A DNA stretch of 64,000 nucleotides from Clostridium_AW malenominatum (lineage in GTDB: Bacteria > Bacillota > Clostridia > Clostridiales > Clostridiaceae), in the NCBI RefSeq assembly GCF_039521365.1, contig NZ_BAAACF010000003.1, positions 248,001-312,000 of the forward strand. Reading direction: 5' to 3'. The translations under genes and the position numbers were made by a program. Below are positions 43,451 to 52,984 of this stretch, piece after piece. The notes beneath the pieces are model-generated. The model was not told the origin of the DNA and made no database searches. It saw only the letters and a list, made by a program, of their open reading frames with translations. Each line of letters starts with the position of its first letter. Position 1 is the stretch's first letter.

Positions 43451-44606
43451 AAACATCCTTCCTTAAAATGGAATTAATAACTTCTATACTATTGGTTTTT
43501 AAATAATGAGTATTTTCTATAGTATCTTTACTATTACTTTGACAAAAGACCTTAACCTTATATCCTGATTTGCTTATAGATAGCAATGTTTCTCTTATTT
43601 CTTCATTAACTTTAGGCGTGAAAACTATAACTGTACTATTCCCTCTAACTTTTTTAAAATTGTCTATTAAGAAGCTTGAAAACTTTTCATCTCCTTCGCT
43701 TTCATGAAGTAGAAAATACTCCATAAGGCTTGAAAAATCTTCTTTAGTATTTATATACATGCTCATATTTTCTTTATTGTGAATATGTATTCCACTTTTA
43801 ATATTGTTTGTTAAAACATAATTAATAATAGAAATACATCCTTCTATAAGTTCCTCTTCCTTTTCTTTCCCACCTTCGGTAAAATAATCTTCCTTGTTCA
43901 TATTTAAAAATATATTATATTCTTCTCCTTGAAGAGCATCGAATTTTTTTACATATAGTTCACCATACTTTGCACTGAGTTTCCAATGAATTTTTTTCAG
44001 ACTGTCTCCTATTATATACTTTCTTATATCTCCTACAGAGTAATCTTCCTGCATTAACCCTTTACTGTTTAAAATATTCTTCACAAATTCCTCTGCTGGA
44101 AAACTCAACTGGCAAATATCTTGTACTCTAGGATATACCCTTACTTTAAAATTTTTTTTCATTTTTTTACTTAAGGTAACTATATATAAATAATCCTTAA
44201 AGGTTAAAGTTATATCACCGAAATCATAGATCCCTCTATACGAAAATTTGATAACTCTATTTATTCTTTTGTTTTCATCTATTTTCATATTAAAGAATTC
44301 TCCATTATAAAGAGGCTCTAGGCTATATAGAATTTTATTCTTTAGCTCCACACAGGAAATGGGTAGGATATTATAGTTTTTAATTATCTGAGTTAGTTTT
44401 ACTTCTTCTTTTCTGCTTATTATATCCTTATCAAATTTTATGTCCACATTGATATTCCTACATTGCATTGCTAAAATTATGAAAGATAATACAAAGGGTA
44501 CAAAAAAGCTATAAAAGACTACGTAAGGAAGATACCCTCCCTCAAAGTAAGCAAAAGCAAAGCTTAAAACAATGAAAATAACAGTTTTTTTATTTACTTT
44601 TATCAT
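43443..44606 (-). CDS. DUF58 domain protein
   Basis: About 387 residues with two N-terminal membrane helices and a C-terminal DUF58/von Willebrand-A-like domain: the signature DYSVGDIRKYIIGDSLKKIHWKLSAK, then a domain ending with STVIVFTPKVNEE. Members act with MoxR ATPases. The ATG at 44606 is used because AAGGA lies 8 bases before it. It overlaps moxR by 17 bases and the transglutaminase gene by 8, showing tight coupling. Confidence 0.85.
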   Translation of the reverse strand: MIKVNKKTVIFIVLSFAFAYFEGGYLPYVVFYSFFVPFVLSFIILAMQCRNINVDIKFDKDIISRKEEVKLTQIIKNYNILPISCVELKNKILYSLEPLYNGEFFNMKIDENKRINRVIKFSYRGIYDFGDITLTFKDYLYIVTLSKKMKKNFKVRVYPRVQDICQLSFPAEEFVKNILNSKGLMQEDYSVGDIRKYIIGDSLKKIHWKLSAKYGELYVKKFDALQGEEYNIFLNMNKEDYFTEGGKEKEEELIEGCISIINYVLTNNIKSGIHIHNKENMSMYINTKEDFSSLMEYFLLHESEGDEKFSSFLIDNFKKVRGNSTVIVFTPKVNEEIRETLLSISKSGYKVKVFCQSNSKDTIENTHYLKTNSIEVINSILRKDVYE

Positions 44607-45552
44607 ACTTCTCATCCTTTACTCTAGGAACTGGTATGAGTTTCATAATATCTTTTAGCACCTCTTCAGATGTGAGATTATTTACTCTTCCATAAGAAGA
44701 TAAAATGATTCTATGACTTAACACTGATATTATATTTTCCTTTACGTCTTCAGGTATTACGTAGCTTCTTCCACTTATAAAAGCCCAGGCTTGAGCTATT
44801 CTAAGTAGGGCTAAAGAAGCTCTAGGACTTACCCCTAAAGTTATGTTTTTATTGTTCCTTGTAGCTTCTGCAATATTTACAATATAGGAGTTTATTTCTT
44901 CAGATACATAAATCTTTCTTACTGAATTTTGAATCTTTAATATATCCTCTCCACTGGCCACACTTTTAATTTTATCCAAAGGTTCATCCTTACTATATAT
45001 ATTTAGCATTTCTTTTTCAAATTTTTTTTCAGGATACCCTATTTTAACCTTAATCATAAATCTATCTAACTGCGCTTCAGGAAGAACAAAAGTACCTTCA
45101 TAATCTATTGGATTTTGAGTGGCCATAACAATAAAAGGTTCCTCTAATCTGTAGGTATCATTTCCTTCTGTTATTTGCCTCTCTTCCATAACTTCTAATA
45201 GAGAAGATTGAGTTTTCGGAGAAGTTCTATTTATTTCATCTGCGAGTATTATATTAGAAAATATTGGTCCTTTCTTAAATTCAAACTCCATAGACTTTTG
45301 ATTATATATAGAAATACCTAAAATATCTGATGGCAGAAGATCTGGAGTAAATTGAATTCTTTTATAAGAAAGATTTAATGATTTAGCTAAAGCTTTTACC
45401 AAAGTAGTTTTTCCCACTCCTGGCACATCTTCAATTAAAATATGTCCATTAGCTATAATTCCCTTGATTATATTGTAAATCTCAAATTCCTTACCTATTA
45501 TAACCTTTGAAACATTATATACGATTTCCTTTATAACTTCGTTTCCCATCAT
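44590..45552 (-). CDS. MoxR family AAA+ ATPase
   Basis: A 320-residue ATPase: Walker A EDVPGVGKTTLVKALA, Walker B ILADEINRTSPKTQ, sensor 1 MATQNPIDYEGTF, arginine finger in PEAQLDRFMIK and sensor 2 GVSPRASLALLR. It is a chaperone-like partner of DUF58 proteins and the first gene of the operon. Confidence 0.93.
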   Translation of the reverse strand: MMGNEVIKEIVYNVSKVIIGKEFEIYNIIKGIIANGHILIEDVPGVGKTTLVKALAKSLNLSYKRIQFTPDLLPSDILGISIYNQKSMEFEFKKGPIFSNIILADEINRTSPKTQSSLLEVMEERQITEGNDTYRLEEPFIVMATQNPIDYEGTFVLPEAQLDRFMIKVKIGYPEKKFEKEMLNIYSKDEPLDKIKSVASGEDILKIQNSVRKIYVSEEINSYIVNIAEATRNNKNITLGVSPRASLALLRIAQAWAFISGRSYVIPEDVKENIISVLSHRIILSSYGRVNNLTSEEVLKDIMKLIPVPRVKDEKYDKSK

Positions 45553-45596
45553 GATTTAATCACCCCATAAGTTTAGTTAGATATATTATATATATA

Positions 45597-45648
45597 AAAA
45601 AATTGCGATGCAATTTTTTTAAAAATAAAATTGCATCACAATTTTTTA
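45597..45648 (-). terminator. Terminator after vanW-type gene
   Basis: A long stem with arms AATTGTGATGCAATTTT and AAAATTGCATCGCAATT, one mismatch, followed by TTTTTTTATA on the minus strand. It overlaps the stop codon. Confidence 0.85.
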
Positions 45649-47040
45649 TTGTTTAACAGCCTTTTTAGGTCCTACTTTTATAAGTCCTTCCACTGGTCTA
45701 TAGAAATCATTGGATATTAATTCTTGATTTACTAAGGCTCCATTTTCATAAATATTTCTGTATACCTTAACTTTATATCCTGTATATTGGTTTTGCACTA
45801 CTTCCTTAGCTCCTTCTGGAAGCTTGGGATCCTCAACAGTCTTTGTAGTACTATCTAGCTTTTGATATACATCTGTAGATATATCATAACGTCTTTTAGC
45901 TAGGGATTTATTGGAGTATATGTTGAAGGTCAGGTTACCACCACTGGTAATCCCTTGAATATATACTGGGTACGTTAAGGTATTTTTAAATTTATAGTCT
46001 ATATTTCCCCAATCCACCGTTGCATCTCTTCCTAAAGGCACATAGCTAGAAGGTAAAGTATGGTGAACTCTTTCTACTGATTTCATATTTGCCATGAGCA
46101 CAGCATTATAAAGAGTAGATGAAGTTTGACATATTCCTCCTCCAAGTCCTGATTCTACTTTGTTTCCTATAATAACTGGGGCTGCTTGATATCCTCTATC
46201 CCAAGTTCTTTCTCCTACTATTTCATTGAAACTAAACACATCTCCTGGCATAAGTACAATTCCATTTATACTTTTTGTTGAAACTACAATATTATTTGCC
46301 CTCTGTGGAGAAGAAATTGTTCCATAATGGGTTGGAAAAGATGCTATTAAGCTATCAATGCTTGCCAAGGCTTCCTTAGCTATTTTAGGCTTAATGTCTT
46401 GTATTACTGCAGTTACAATTATATCCTGTCTTGTTCCATCTTCGAGATTAGCATATATATCTTCAGAAAGCTTGTCCTTATTTAGCTTTTTCCCTACGAC
46501 TTCCGGAGTAATTTTAAACCCGTTTCCTTCTCTATTTATTTTTGCATCTTGTGGATTTTTATTTACTGCTTTTTCTATATTATCTACAAATTTTTGAAGA
46601 AGAGCTTTATCATAACTAAAATCTAAATTAATTACTTTTTCTTCAGATTTTTTTATTAGCTTGTACTTTTTAAATAAACTCATGTTTTTGCCATATACAA
46701 TAGCTTCATTTATAGCTTTATCTATATTATAATCGGGCTTTATTTCACTAAAACCTAAATCATAGTTTTTATCATTAGTTTTTACAGTAATCTTTTTTGA
46801 AGCTACCTTATTACTAAAGTTATCCTGTAAAACTTTTTTTCCTTCTTCTAAGTTTTTCCCTGATAAATCAATACCTTCTACCTTAACACCAGGGTAAATT
46901 AACTTATTATAGTACTTTACATAGCTATAGGAATAGCTAATAGCTGCTGAAACAAAACCTAATATTGATAAAATAAATATAGATGATATTACTATAATTG
47001 CTTTCTTTTGAGCTCTTGCTCTTTTCTTTTTCCTGCTCAT
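45646..47040 (-). CDS. VanW family protein (YoaR-like)
   Basis: A 464-residue protein with a Lys/Arg-rich start and one membrane helix (about 17-40), peptidoglycan-binding-like PG_binding_4 domains (about 45-215), the VanW domain (about 230-380: FSFNEIVGERTWDRGYQAAPVI, GGGICQTSSTLYNAVL, HHTLPSSYVPLGRDATVDW), and a G5-like tail. Such proteins occur in the cell wall; function unknown. The ATG at 47040 follows GAGGTG. Confidence 0.88.
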   Translation of the reverse strand: MSRKKKRARAQKKAIIVISSIFILSILGFVSAAISYSYSYVKYYNKLIYPGVKVEGIDLSGKNLEEGKKVLQDNFSNKVASKKITVKTNDKNYDLGFSEIKPDYNIDKAINEAIVYGKNMSLFKKYKLIKKSEEKVINLDFSYDKALLQKFVDNIEKAVNKNPQDAKINREGNGFKITPEVVGKKLNKDKLSEDIYANLEDGTRQDIIVTAVIQDIKPKIAKEALASIDSLIASFPTHYGTISSPQRANNIVVSTKSINGIVLMPGDVFSFNEIVGERTWDRGYQAAPVIIGNKVESGLGGGICQTSSTLYNAVLMANMKSVERVHHTLPSSYVPLGRDATVDWGNIDYKFKNTLTYPVYIQGITSGGNLTFNIYSNKSLAKRRYDISTDVYQKLDSTTKTVEDPKLPEGAKEVVQNQYTGYKVKVYRNIYENGALVNQELISNDFYRPVEGLIKVGPKKAVKQ

Positions 47041-47145
47041 TTGCATCACCTCACTGATTACAATTTAATTATACTATATAATACTATATATACAATAATA
47101 GTACGGTTTTTATATGCTAAAAGTCAATTAGAAACGAAAAATAAT

Positions 47146-47176
47146 AAGCAGAAAAGTTATAGTAACTTTTCCGCTT
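47146..47176 (-). terminator. Terminator after TPM-domain gene
   Basis: AAGCGGAAAAGTTA pairs with TAACTTTTCTGCTT, then ATTATTTTT on the minus strand. Confidence 0.8.
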
Positions 47177-47189
47177 TCTTACATAATCA

Positions 47190-47999
47190 CTACCAATCTC
47201 CTGAGGATCCTCCTCCACCTGATGAACCTCCTCCAAAGCCTCCAAAGCCACCACCTGATGAGCCTCCACCGAAGCCTCCAAAGCCGCCACCGCCTCGTCC
47301 GCCTCGACCACCTCTATTATTCCAAAAGGAACTCCAAATTATCAGATTTAATATTTCTCTTGTTACCCTTCCCCTATTTAAAATAGTATCTAAGGCAATA
47401 AGAAATAATATTATTCCAACAATTCCTCCTCCAGAACGAGAAGTGGTACGCCTACTATTATTAGGGATAGTAACCCTTTCATTTTTATTTAACTGTACCC
47501 CATATTCCTTACCTATGACATCTGCAAAAGCAGAATAGGAATCTTTTATTCCCTTATCGTAGTCTCCCTTTTGAAAGGCTGGCTTAAATATACCTTCCAT
47601 TACATTATCTGTGTACAGGTCAGGTACGGCCCCTTCTAAGCCATACCCTACCTCTACTCTTCTTTTTCTTTCTTTCATAGATACTAATATTAAAAGACCA
47701 TTATTTTTTTCCTTTTGACCAATGCCCCAGTTTCTAAATAAGCTATTAGCATAGGTTTCAATATCGTAATCTCCAAGAGAATCTATGATGACTACCACAG
47801 ATTGAGCCCCTGTTTTGTCTTCTAATTCTTTTCCAAGGGATACTATATATTCCTTTGTACTAGAGCTTAATACACCAGCATAATCATTTACATACTTTAA
47901 CTCTGTAGGTTTGGGTATATTAACCTCTGCACTAGCAGTACTTATACAAAAGGTTAATACCAGTAGAAGAATACCTAAAAACCTTTTTATCTTTTTCAT
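47190..47999 (-). CDS. TPM domain protein with glycine-rich tail
   Basis: A 269-residue protein: signal peptide at about 1-24, TPM/YgcG domain (about 30-165: YVNDYAGVLSSSTKEYI, NGLLILVSMKERKRRVEVGYGLEG), a membrane helix near 195-215, and a C-terminal tail of Gly/Phe/Ser repeats (GGGFGGFGGGSSGGG-type). Similar proteins are paired with LemA and sit in the membrane facing out; the activity is unsettled. It follows lemA by two bases. Confidence 0.88.
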   Translation of the reverse strand: MKKIKRFLGILLLVLTFCISTASAEVNIPKPTELKYVNDYAGVLSSSTKEYIVSLGKELEDKTGAQSVVVIIDSLGDYDIETYANSLFRNWGIGQKEKNNGLLILVSMKERKRRVEVGYGLEGAVPDLYTDNVMEGIFKPAFQKGDYDKGIKDSYSAFADVIGKEYGVQLNKNERVTIPNNSRRTTSRSGGGIVGIILFLIALDTILNRGRVTREILNLIIWSSFWNNRGGRGGRGGGGFGGFGGGSSGGGFGGFGGGSSGGGGSSGDW

Positions 48000-48001
48000 A
48001 A

Positions 48002-48577
48002 CTACTTACCTGTATTAAAGTCAACTTTAGGTACTTCCTTAGCCCCTTCACTTGCCTTGTAATAAGGTTTTTCTCCAAATCTAAAAACAGAAGCTACTAA
48101 GGAATTAGGAAATTTCTTAATTGTAGTATTGTATTCGCTTACTGCAGTATTATAATCTTTTCTAGCAATATTAATTCTATTTTCTGTTCCTTCTAATTGA
48201 ACCATTAAACTTCTAAAGTTTTCATTAGACTTAAGCTCTGGATAATTTTCTACCACTACAAGTAGTCTTGAAAGTGCGCCAGATAATTCATTATCTGCAT
48301 TAGCTCTTTCATTTACATTCCCTGCTCCTCCAAGTTTTGCTCTAGCATTTGCTATGTCTGTAAATATTTTTTCTTCTTGTTTTGCGAAGCCTTTAACGGT
48401 TTCCACTAGGTTTGGAATTAAATCAGACCTTCTTTGTAGGTCACTTTCTATATTACCTTGCGCTATATTCACCTTTTGCTCTAGACTAATCATTTTATTG
48501 TATCCACTTATAACTGGAGATACAAGCAATATTAATATTCCTATTACTATTAGTATATTTCTAAGAGTTTTATTCAT
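48002..48577 (-). CDS. lemA: LemA family protein
   Basis: A 191-residue protein with an N-terminal membrane helix (about 6-25) and the helical LemA core (AQGNIESDLQRRSDLIPNLVETVKG, ENFRSLMVQLEGTENRINIARKDYN). Function unknown. The ATG at 48577 follows AGGAGGT. It forms an operon with the TPM-domain gene and is divergent from cinA. Confidence 0.9.
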   Translation of the reverse strand: MNKTLRNILIVIGILILLVSPVISGYNKMISLEQKVNIAQGNIESDLQRRSDLIPNLVETVKGFAKQEEKIFTDIANARAKLGGAGNVNERANADNELSGALSRLLVVVENYPELKSNENFRSLMVQLEGTENRINIARKDYNTAVSEYNTTIKKFPNSLVASVFRFGEKPYYKASEGAKEVPKVDFNTGK

Positions 48578-48710
48578 TTTTATACCTCCTTTGGTATTCA
48601 TAACTTATTATAATATATTCTACTTTAAAAAATACCTTAACTTCAACAATATAATATTTATTTAATAATAATTTAATGTTATGTTTATATTATGTTAAGG
48701 AGGGATTATT

Positions 48711-49952
48711 ATGATAGCAGAAATAATTTCTATAGGAACAGAATTATTACTTGGAGATATTTTAAATACTAATGCTCAATATTTATCTAGAAGGCTAGCA
48801 GACTTAGGTATAGATCTTTATCACCAATCTGTAGTTGGAGATAATGGAGAAAGATTAAAAGAAGAGTTAGAGAGAGCCTATAGTCGATCAAACTTAATAA
48901 TAGCTACTGGCGGCTTAGGTCCTACAAAGGATGATCTAACTAAGGAAATTGGTGCGGAATATTTTAATAAGCCTATGGAATTACATGAAGAGTCCTACAA
49001 GATTTTAAGTGAGCATTTTCAAAGATTAAATAGAGAACTAACTGAAAATAATGTAAAACAGGTTTATTTTCCCGTAGGTTCAATTATACTACCTAATCCT
49101 TTTGGAACCGCCCCAGGGTGCATAATTGAAGATGATGGTAAAATTCTAATTTTACTTCCTGGTCCGCCAAAAGAAAATATACCCATGTTTGAAAATCATG
49201 TTGTTCCTTATCTCAATAAATTAACTACCCATACTTTTATATCAAAAACTTTAAGAATTTGTGGCATTGGAGAATCCATGGTGGCTACAAAAATAAACCA
49301 CATAATAGATGAGCAATCTAATCCCACAGTAGCTCCCTATGCAAAAGATAGTGAAGTTACTTTAAGAATAACTGCAAAGGCTAAAAATAAAGAAGAGGGT
49401 TACAACCTTATAGCACCAATGGAAAAAGCTATACAGAAAATATTAGGAGACAATATATATGGTACAGATGAAGATACCTTAGAGGGCGTAGTAGGAAAAT
49501 TACTTATAGATAATAAATTAACCCTAGCGGTGGCCGAATCTTGTACTGGTGGATTGCTTTCTGGAAGACTAGTTAACTATCCTGGTATTTCAAATGCTGT
49601 AATTGACGGATGCGTAACTTATAGTAATGATGCAAAAGTTAAAAGGCTTGGAGTTAAAGAGGCTACTCTAGAAAAGTATGGAGCAGTTAGCGAGGAAATC
49701 GCAAAAGAAATGGCAGAAGGGGTTGCTAAAACCTCTGGAGCTGCCGTAGGCATTTCCACCACAGGTATTGCTGGTCCTGGGGGAGGAAGCGAAGAGAAAC
49801 CTGTAGGCCTAGTATATGTTGGCATACACATAAAGGGTAAAACCTTTGTTAAAAAACTTCAACTCTCTGGTAGTAGGCAAACTATAAGGGAAAGAACAGT
49901 GACCTTTACACTGGATTGGCTTAGAAGGAAGCTACTTTCCCTATATATTTAG
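48711..49952 (+). CDS. cinA: CinA-like protein (ADP-ribose / NMN amidase)
   Basis: A 413-residue two-domain protein: an N-terminal MoCF-like domain (1-170, SIGTELLLGDILNTNA, TGGLGPTKDD) and a C-terminal PncC nicotinamide-nucleotide amidase domain (about 255-410, AESCTGGLLSGRLVNYPG, TTGIAGPGGGSEEKPVG). It takes part in pyridine-nucleotide recycling. AAGGAGGGATTATT precedes the ATG. Confidence 0.94.
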   Translation: MIAEIISIGTELLLGDILNTNAQYLSRRLADLGIDLYHQSVVGDNGERLKEELERAYSRSNLIIATGGLGPTKDDLTKEIGAEYFNKPMELHEESYKILSEHFQRLNRELTENNVKQVYFPVGSIILPNPFGTAPGCIIEDDGKILILLPGPPKENIPMFENHVVPYLNKLTTHTFISKTLRICGIGESMVATKINHIIDEQSNPTVAPYAKDSEVTLRITAKAKNKEEGYNLIAPMEKAIQKILGDNIYGTDEDTLEGVVGKLLIDNKLTLAVAESCTGGLLSGRLVNYPGISNAVIDGCVTYSNDAKVKRLGVKEATLEKYGAVSEEIAKEMAEGVAKTSGAAVGISTTGIAGPGGGSEEKPVGLVYVGIHIKGKTFVKKLQLSGSRQTIRERTVTFTLDWLRRKLLSLYI

Positions 49953-50045
49953 TTTTTTAGTTGTTTAGTTAACTAGTTTTGGAGGAAATTCCTTTATGGA
50001 ATTTCTTCATTAACTAAAAATCTAAAAAACTATTAACTAAAAAAT
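49949..50045. repeat. Palindromic intergenic repeat, copy 2
   Basis: Imperfect palindrome with arms AGTTTTTTAG and CTAAAAAACT around a core GGAAATTCCTTTATGGAATTTC. It is similar to copy 1 at 39655. A shorter related core lies at 14012-14045. Confidence 0.55.
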
Positions 50046-50047
50046 CA

Positions 50048-50075
50048 AGAACATGCGCCATTAGACGCATGTTCT
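50048..50075 (-). terminator. Terminator of the cysE-queG-plsC-nth operon
   Basis: AGAACATGCG pairs with CGCATGTTCT, then TGATTTTTT. The nth stop codon lies inside the hairpin. Confidence 0.85.
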
Positions 50076-50693
50076 AAAATACTGGCACCACGGTGCTATA
50101 GGACACCTCTCACATTCTGGTTTTCTCGCTTTACAAGTATATCTGCCATGCCATATTAATAAATGGTGTGCATGACTCCACAATTCTTTAGGAATGTTAT
50201 TCATAAGTTCATTTTCCACTGCTTCTGGAGTTTTTCCTTTAGCTATGCCTATTCTGTTAGAAACTCTAAAAACGTGCGTATCTACAGCTATAGCAGGTAC
50301 TCCAAAGGCATTTGATAAAACTACATTTGCAGTCTTTCTTCCTACTCCTGGAAGTCTAATTAAATCTTCCATATTCCCTGGTACTTCACTGTTATAATCC
50401 CTTATTAGCACTTTAGAAGTCTCCATTATATTTTTACCTTTAGTCTTATATAATCCACAGGTCTTTATCCTCTCTCCTAATTCATCTTCCGTTAAAGAAA
50501 CTATTTTTTCAGGAGTATTATATTCCTTAAAAAGCTCGCTAGTTACAATATTTACCCTTACATCTGTACATTGAGCTGATAGTATGGTAGCCACCAGCAA
50601 CTCATAAGGAGAACTAAAATTAAGTTCACATTCTGCACTAGGATAGGTTTTCATTAACTCTTGTAGTATTTTGTCTATTGTTTCTTCATTCAT
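50061..50693 (-). CDS. nth: Endonuclease III
   Basis: A 210-residue DNA glycosylase/AP lyase for oxidised pyrimidines: the helix-hairpin-helix LPGVGRKTANVV with its catalytic Lys, the Asp in AVDTHVFRV, and the 4Fe-4S motif CKARKPECERCPIAPWC. It is the last gene of the operon, 4 bases after plsC. Confidence 0.97.
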   Translation of the reverse strand: MNEETIDKILQELMKTYPSAECELNFSSPYELLVATILSAQCTDVRVNIVTSELFKEYNTPEKIVSLTEDELGERIKTCGLYKTKGKNIMETSKVLIRDYNSEVPGNMEDLIRLPGVGRKTANVVLSNAFGVPAIAVDTHVFRVSNRIGIAKGKTPEAVENELMNNIPKELWSHAHHLLIWHGRYTCKARKPECERCPIAPWCQYFRTCV

Positions 50694-50697
50694 TAAA

Positions 50698-51399
50698 TCA
50701 CCCCTTGTAAACGCCTCTATATTCCTCCGGTAAAAGCTCTGCTATGCTATACATGAAATGGTTTAATATTTTCTCTTCGTATTCGTGCCTATCTTCTCCT
50801 TCTTCTTTTGAAGGTATGTCTAAAGGCCTTCCTATAGTAAGCTTTACTTTAGCATGATGAAATTTTTCTGAACCCATATCCTTTTCATTTATAGGAAGAA
50901 GCTTTTCTGTTCCACATAAGGACATTGGAATAACTGTAGCTTTAGATAGCTTTTGTATTAATACTATACCCTTTTTAGCCTCAATCATACTTCCTGTTCT
51001 GCTTCTTGTTCCTTCGGGAAATATAAGTACATTATTACCACCTTTTAAGCACTTCACTATAGAAGATATAGATTCTTTATCTGCAGTATTTGGCTTTATA
51101 GGTATGGTTTTTGTTATTTTTATTCCTAAATTAGTAAGGGGGTTATCAGAAAGCTTTACTCCCGCTACAAAAGTTAAATCTTGATCTTTTAAAACCTCTC
51201 TAATAACCAGACCATCTGAATTACTTAAATGGTTGCATATAAATAAAAGTGGTTTCTTTAATCCCTTTATATTTTCTAATCCCTCTACCTCTATATCTGC
51301 ATATTTATTTAAATATCTTGTTAACATTTTATTAGCAATAAATAAGATTAAACCTTCTGGAAGGTATGAAATAAATTTTGCTGTTTTTGGAGAAATCAT
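50698..51399 (-). CDS. plsC: 1-acyl-glycerol-3-phosphate acyltransferase
   Basis: A 233-residue acyltransferase with the HX4D motif NHLSNSDG (His57, Asp62), the glycerol-phosphate motif FPEGTRSRTG and a hydrophobic N-terminus. It makes phosphatidic acid. The ATG at 51399 follows GGGTGGGGTG; the GTG two codons upstream is an alternative. Confidence 0.92.
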   Translation of the reverse strand: MISPKTAKFISYLPEGLILFIANKMLTRYLNKYADIEVEGLENIKGLKKPLLFICNHLSNSDGLVIREVLKDQDLTFVAGVKLSDNPLTNLGIKITKTIPIKPNTADKESISSIVKCLKGGNNVLIFPEGTRSRTGSMIEAKKGIVLIQKLSKATVIPMSLCGTEKLLPINEKDMGSEKFHHAKVKLTIGRPLDIPSKEEGEDRHEYEEKILNHFMYSIAELLPEEYRGVYKG

Positions 51400-51447
51400 T
51401 CTCACCCCACCCTTTCATAAACAGATTGTATAAATAAATTATAGTTT

Positions 51448-52422
51448 CTAACGATTAAAAAGTCTATTATAATAATCCTTTAAATAAGGCGAGGTAAAAT
51501 CTTTAATCATATTTTTATTGAGTTTTCCCTTTATAAAAGCATTTATCATGGCATTCCTAATAAGTAAGTTTTTCCCTCTCCAACTACAGGAGGTTAGACC
51601 ATACTTTTCTTTAAAGCTCTTATTATCTAAATTTATTAATTCTTCTATTTGAGGATTTTCCATAAACTCAAAGGGTAGAAAATCATTAATATTTGATTTT
51701 TTTATATATTTATTATAAGGGCATACTGTTTGACAAGTATCACATCCAAAAATTCTTCCATTTAATACTGGAAACCATTTGTCATCTATATCCTTCTTTT
51801 GAGTTATATAAGATAAACAAACATTAGGGTTATCTCCTTCTTCTTTTATGGACTTAGTAGGGCAAGCTTCTAGGCAAAGATTACATTCTCCGCACTTAGA
51901 AGAGATCCTTTCGTCCTCCTCTAACTCTAAATCTGTAATTATTTCTCCTAAAAATACAAAGGAGCCGTATTTTTCTGTTATTATCATATTATTTTTACCT
52001 ATAAAACCTATTCCACAAAAACTTGCAATATATCTCTCTGGAAGTGCATTGCTATCCACAAAATATATACTTCTTCCACCTAAATTTGTAATATACTCAC
52101 ATATCTCCTTCAAGTACTTAGAAATCACCTTGTGATAGTCTCTTCCAAAGGTGTATTTTGAAAAGTACACCTCTCCATCCTTTGAATTATCTTTAAAAAG
52201 ATATGGAAAAGCTATTGAAATAATGCTTTTCCCACCTTCTAAATATTGTCCTGGATTAATTCTTTTTTCTATATCTTTTTCTTCAAATTCATTTTCTACA
52301 CCCATATTTTTTCTATTAATTAAATATTCATCTAGTTCTTCTAATTTTCTGCAGGAAGTAACTCCTATGGTATCTAATCCTAGATCTTTACAAAATTTAA
52401 TTATTTTCTCTTTATTATTCAT
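51448..52422 (-). CDS. queG: Epoxyqueuosine reductase QueG
   Basis: A 324-residue cobalamin- and Fe-S-dependent enzyme completing queuosine in tRNA. It has the N-terminal DUF1730 domain with VDSNALPERYIA (catalytic Asp), GIGFIGKNNMI, and two 4Fe-4S clusters from CGECNLCLEACPTKS and CDTCQTVCPYNK. It lacks the HEAT repeat found in some longer homologues, common in Firmicutes. It overlaps cysE by 8 bases, so translation is coupled and its expression follows the cysteine T-box. Confidence 0.92.
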   Translation of the reverse strand: MNNKEKIIKFCKDLGLDTIGVTSCRKLEELDEYLINRKNMGVENEFEEKDIEKRINPGQYLEGGKSIISIAFPYLFKDNSKDGEVYFSKYTFGRDYHKVISKYLKEICEYITNLGGRSIYFVDSNALPERYIASFCGIGFIGKNNMIITEKYGSFVFLGEIITDLELEEDERISSKCGECNLCLEACPTKSIKEEGDNPNVCLSYITQKKDIDDKWFPVLNGRIFGCDTCQTVCPYNKYIKKSNINDFLPFEFMENPQIEELINLDNKSFKEKYGLTSCSWRGKNLLIRNAMINAFIKGKLNKNMIKDFTSPYLKDYYNRLFNR

Positions 52423-52948
52423 TATTCTTACTCTCTTTACATCCTACTAATTTTGCAGGTATTCCAACAGCTGTACAGTTTTCAGGGACATCCTTCAATA
52501 CCACGGCGTTAGCCCCAACTCTCGCTCCGCTTCCTATAGTAATTGGTCCAAGTATCTTTGCTCCACTTCCTACTATAACATTGCTTCCCAAGGTAGGATG
52601 TCTTTTCCCCTTATTTTTCCCAGTTCCACCCAAGGTAACACCATGATACAATATTACGTGATCTCCTATCTCAGCTGTTTCACCTATTACCACACCCATA
52701 CCATGATCTATAAATAGCCCTCGTCCAATTTTAGCTCCTGGATGTATTTCTATTCCTGTAAATTGTCTAGATAATTGTGATACCATTCTAGCTAAAAAAA
52801 ACATCCTACGTTTAAAAAAGTAATTTGATATCCTATGCCCTATAACTGCGTGTATAGAAGGATATAATAAAAAAACTTCTAATCTATTTCTTGCTGCTGG
52901 ATCATTTTCCATAATAAAATCTATATCATGCTTAATATTTTTAAACAT
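52415..52948 (-). CDS. cysE: Serine O-acetyltransferase
   Basis: A 177-residue short-form CysE/EpsC with a left-handed hexapeptide helix: DHGMGVVIGETAEIGD with the catalytic Asp/His pair, VTLGGTGKNKGKRHPT and GANAVVLKDVP. It makes O-acetylserine for cysteine synthesis. The ATG at 52948 follows GGAGG. A T-box leader with a TGC specifier lies directly upstream, fitting induction when tRNA-Cys is uncharged. No cysK is adjacent. Confidence 0.96.
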   Translation of the reverse strand: MFKNIKHDIDFIMENDPAARNRLEVFLLYPSIHAVIGHRISNYFFKRRMFFLARMVSQLSRQFTGIEIHPGAKIGRGLFIDHGMGVVIGETAEIGDHVILYHGVTLGGTGKNKGKRHPTLGSNVIVGSGAKILGPITIGSGARVGANAVVLKDVPENCTAVGIPAKLVGCKESKNNE

Positions 52949-52984
52949 AAAACCCTCCATATAATAATTATATAATTTTTTATA

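Noticed and set aside
47008..47538. 176-residue plus-strand ORF with Pro-rich PPPKPPKPP repeats
   Set aside because: It is the complement of the glycine-rich tail of the TPM-domain protein, and it spans the terminator and the vanW start.
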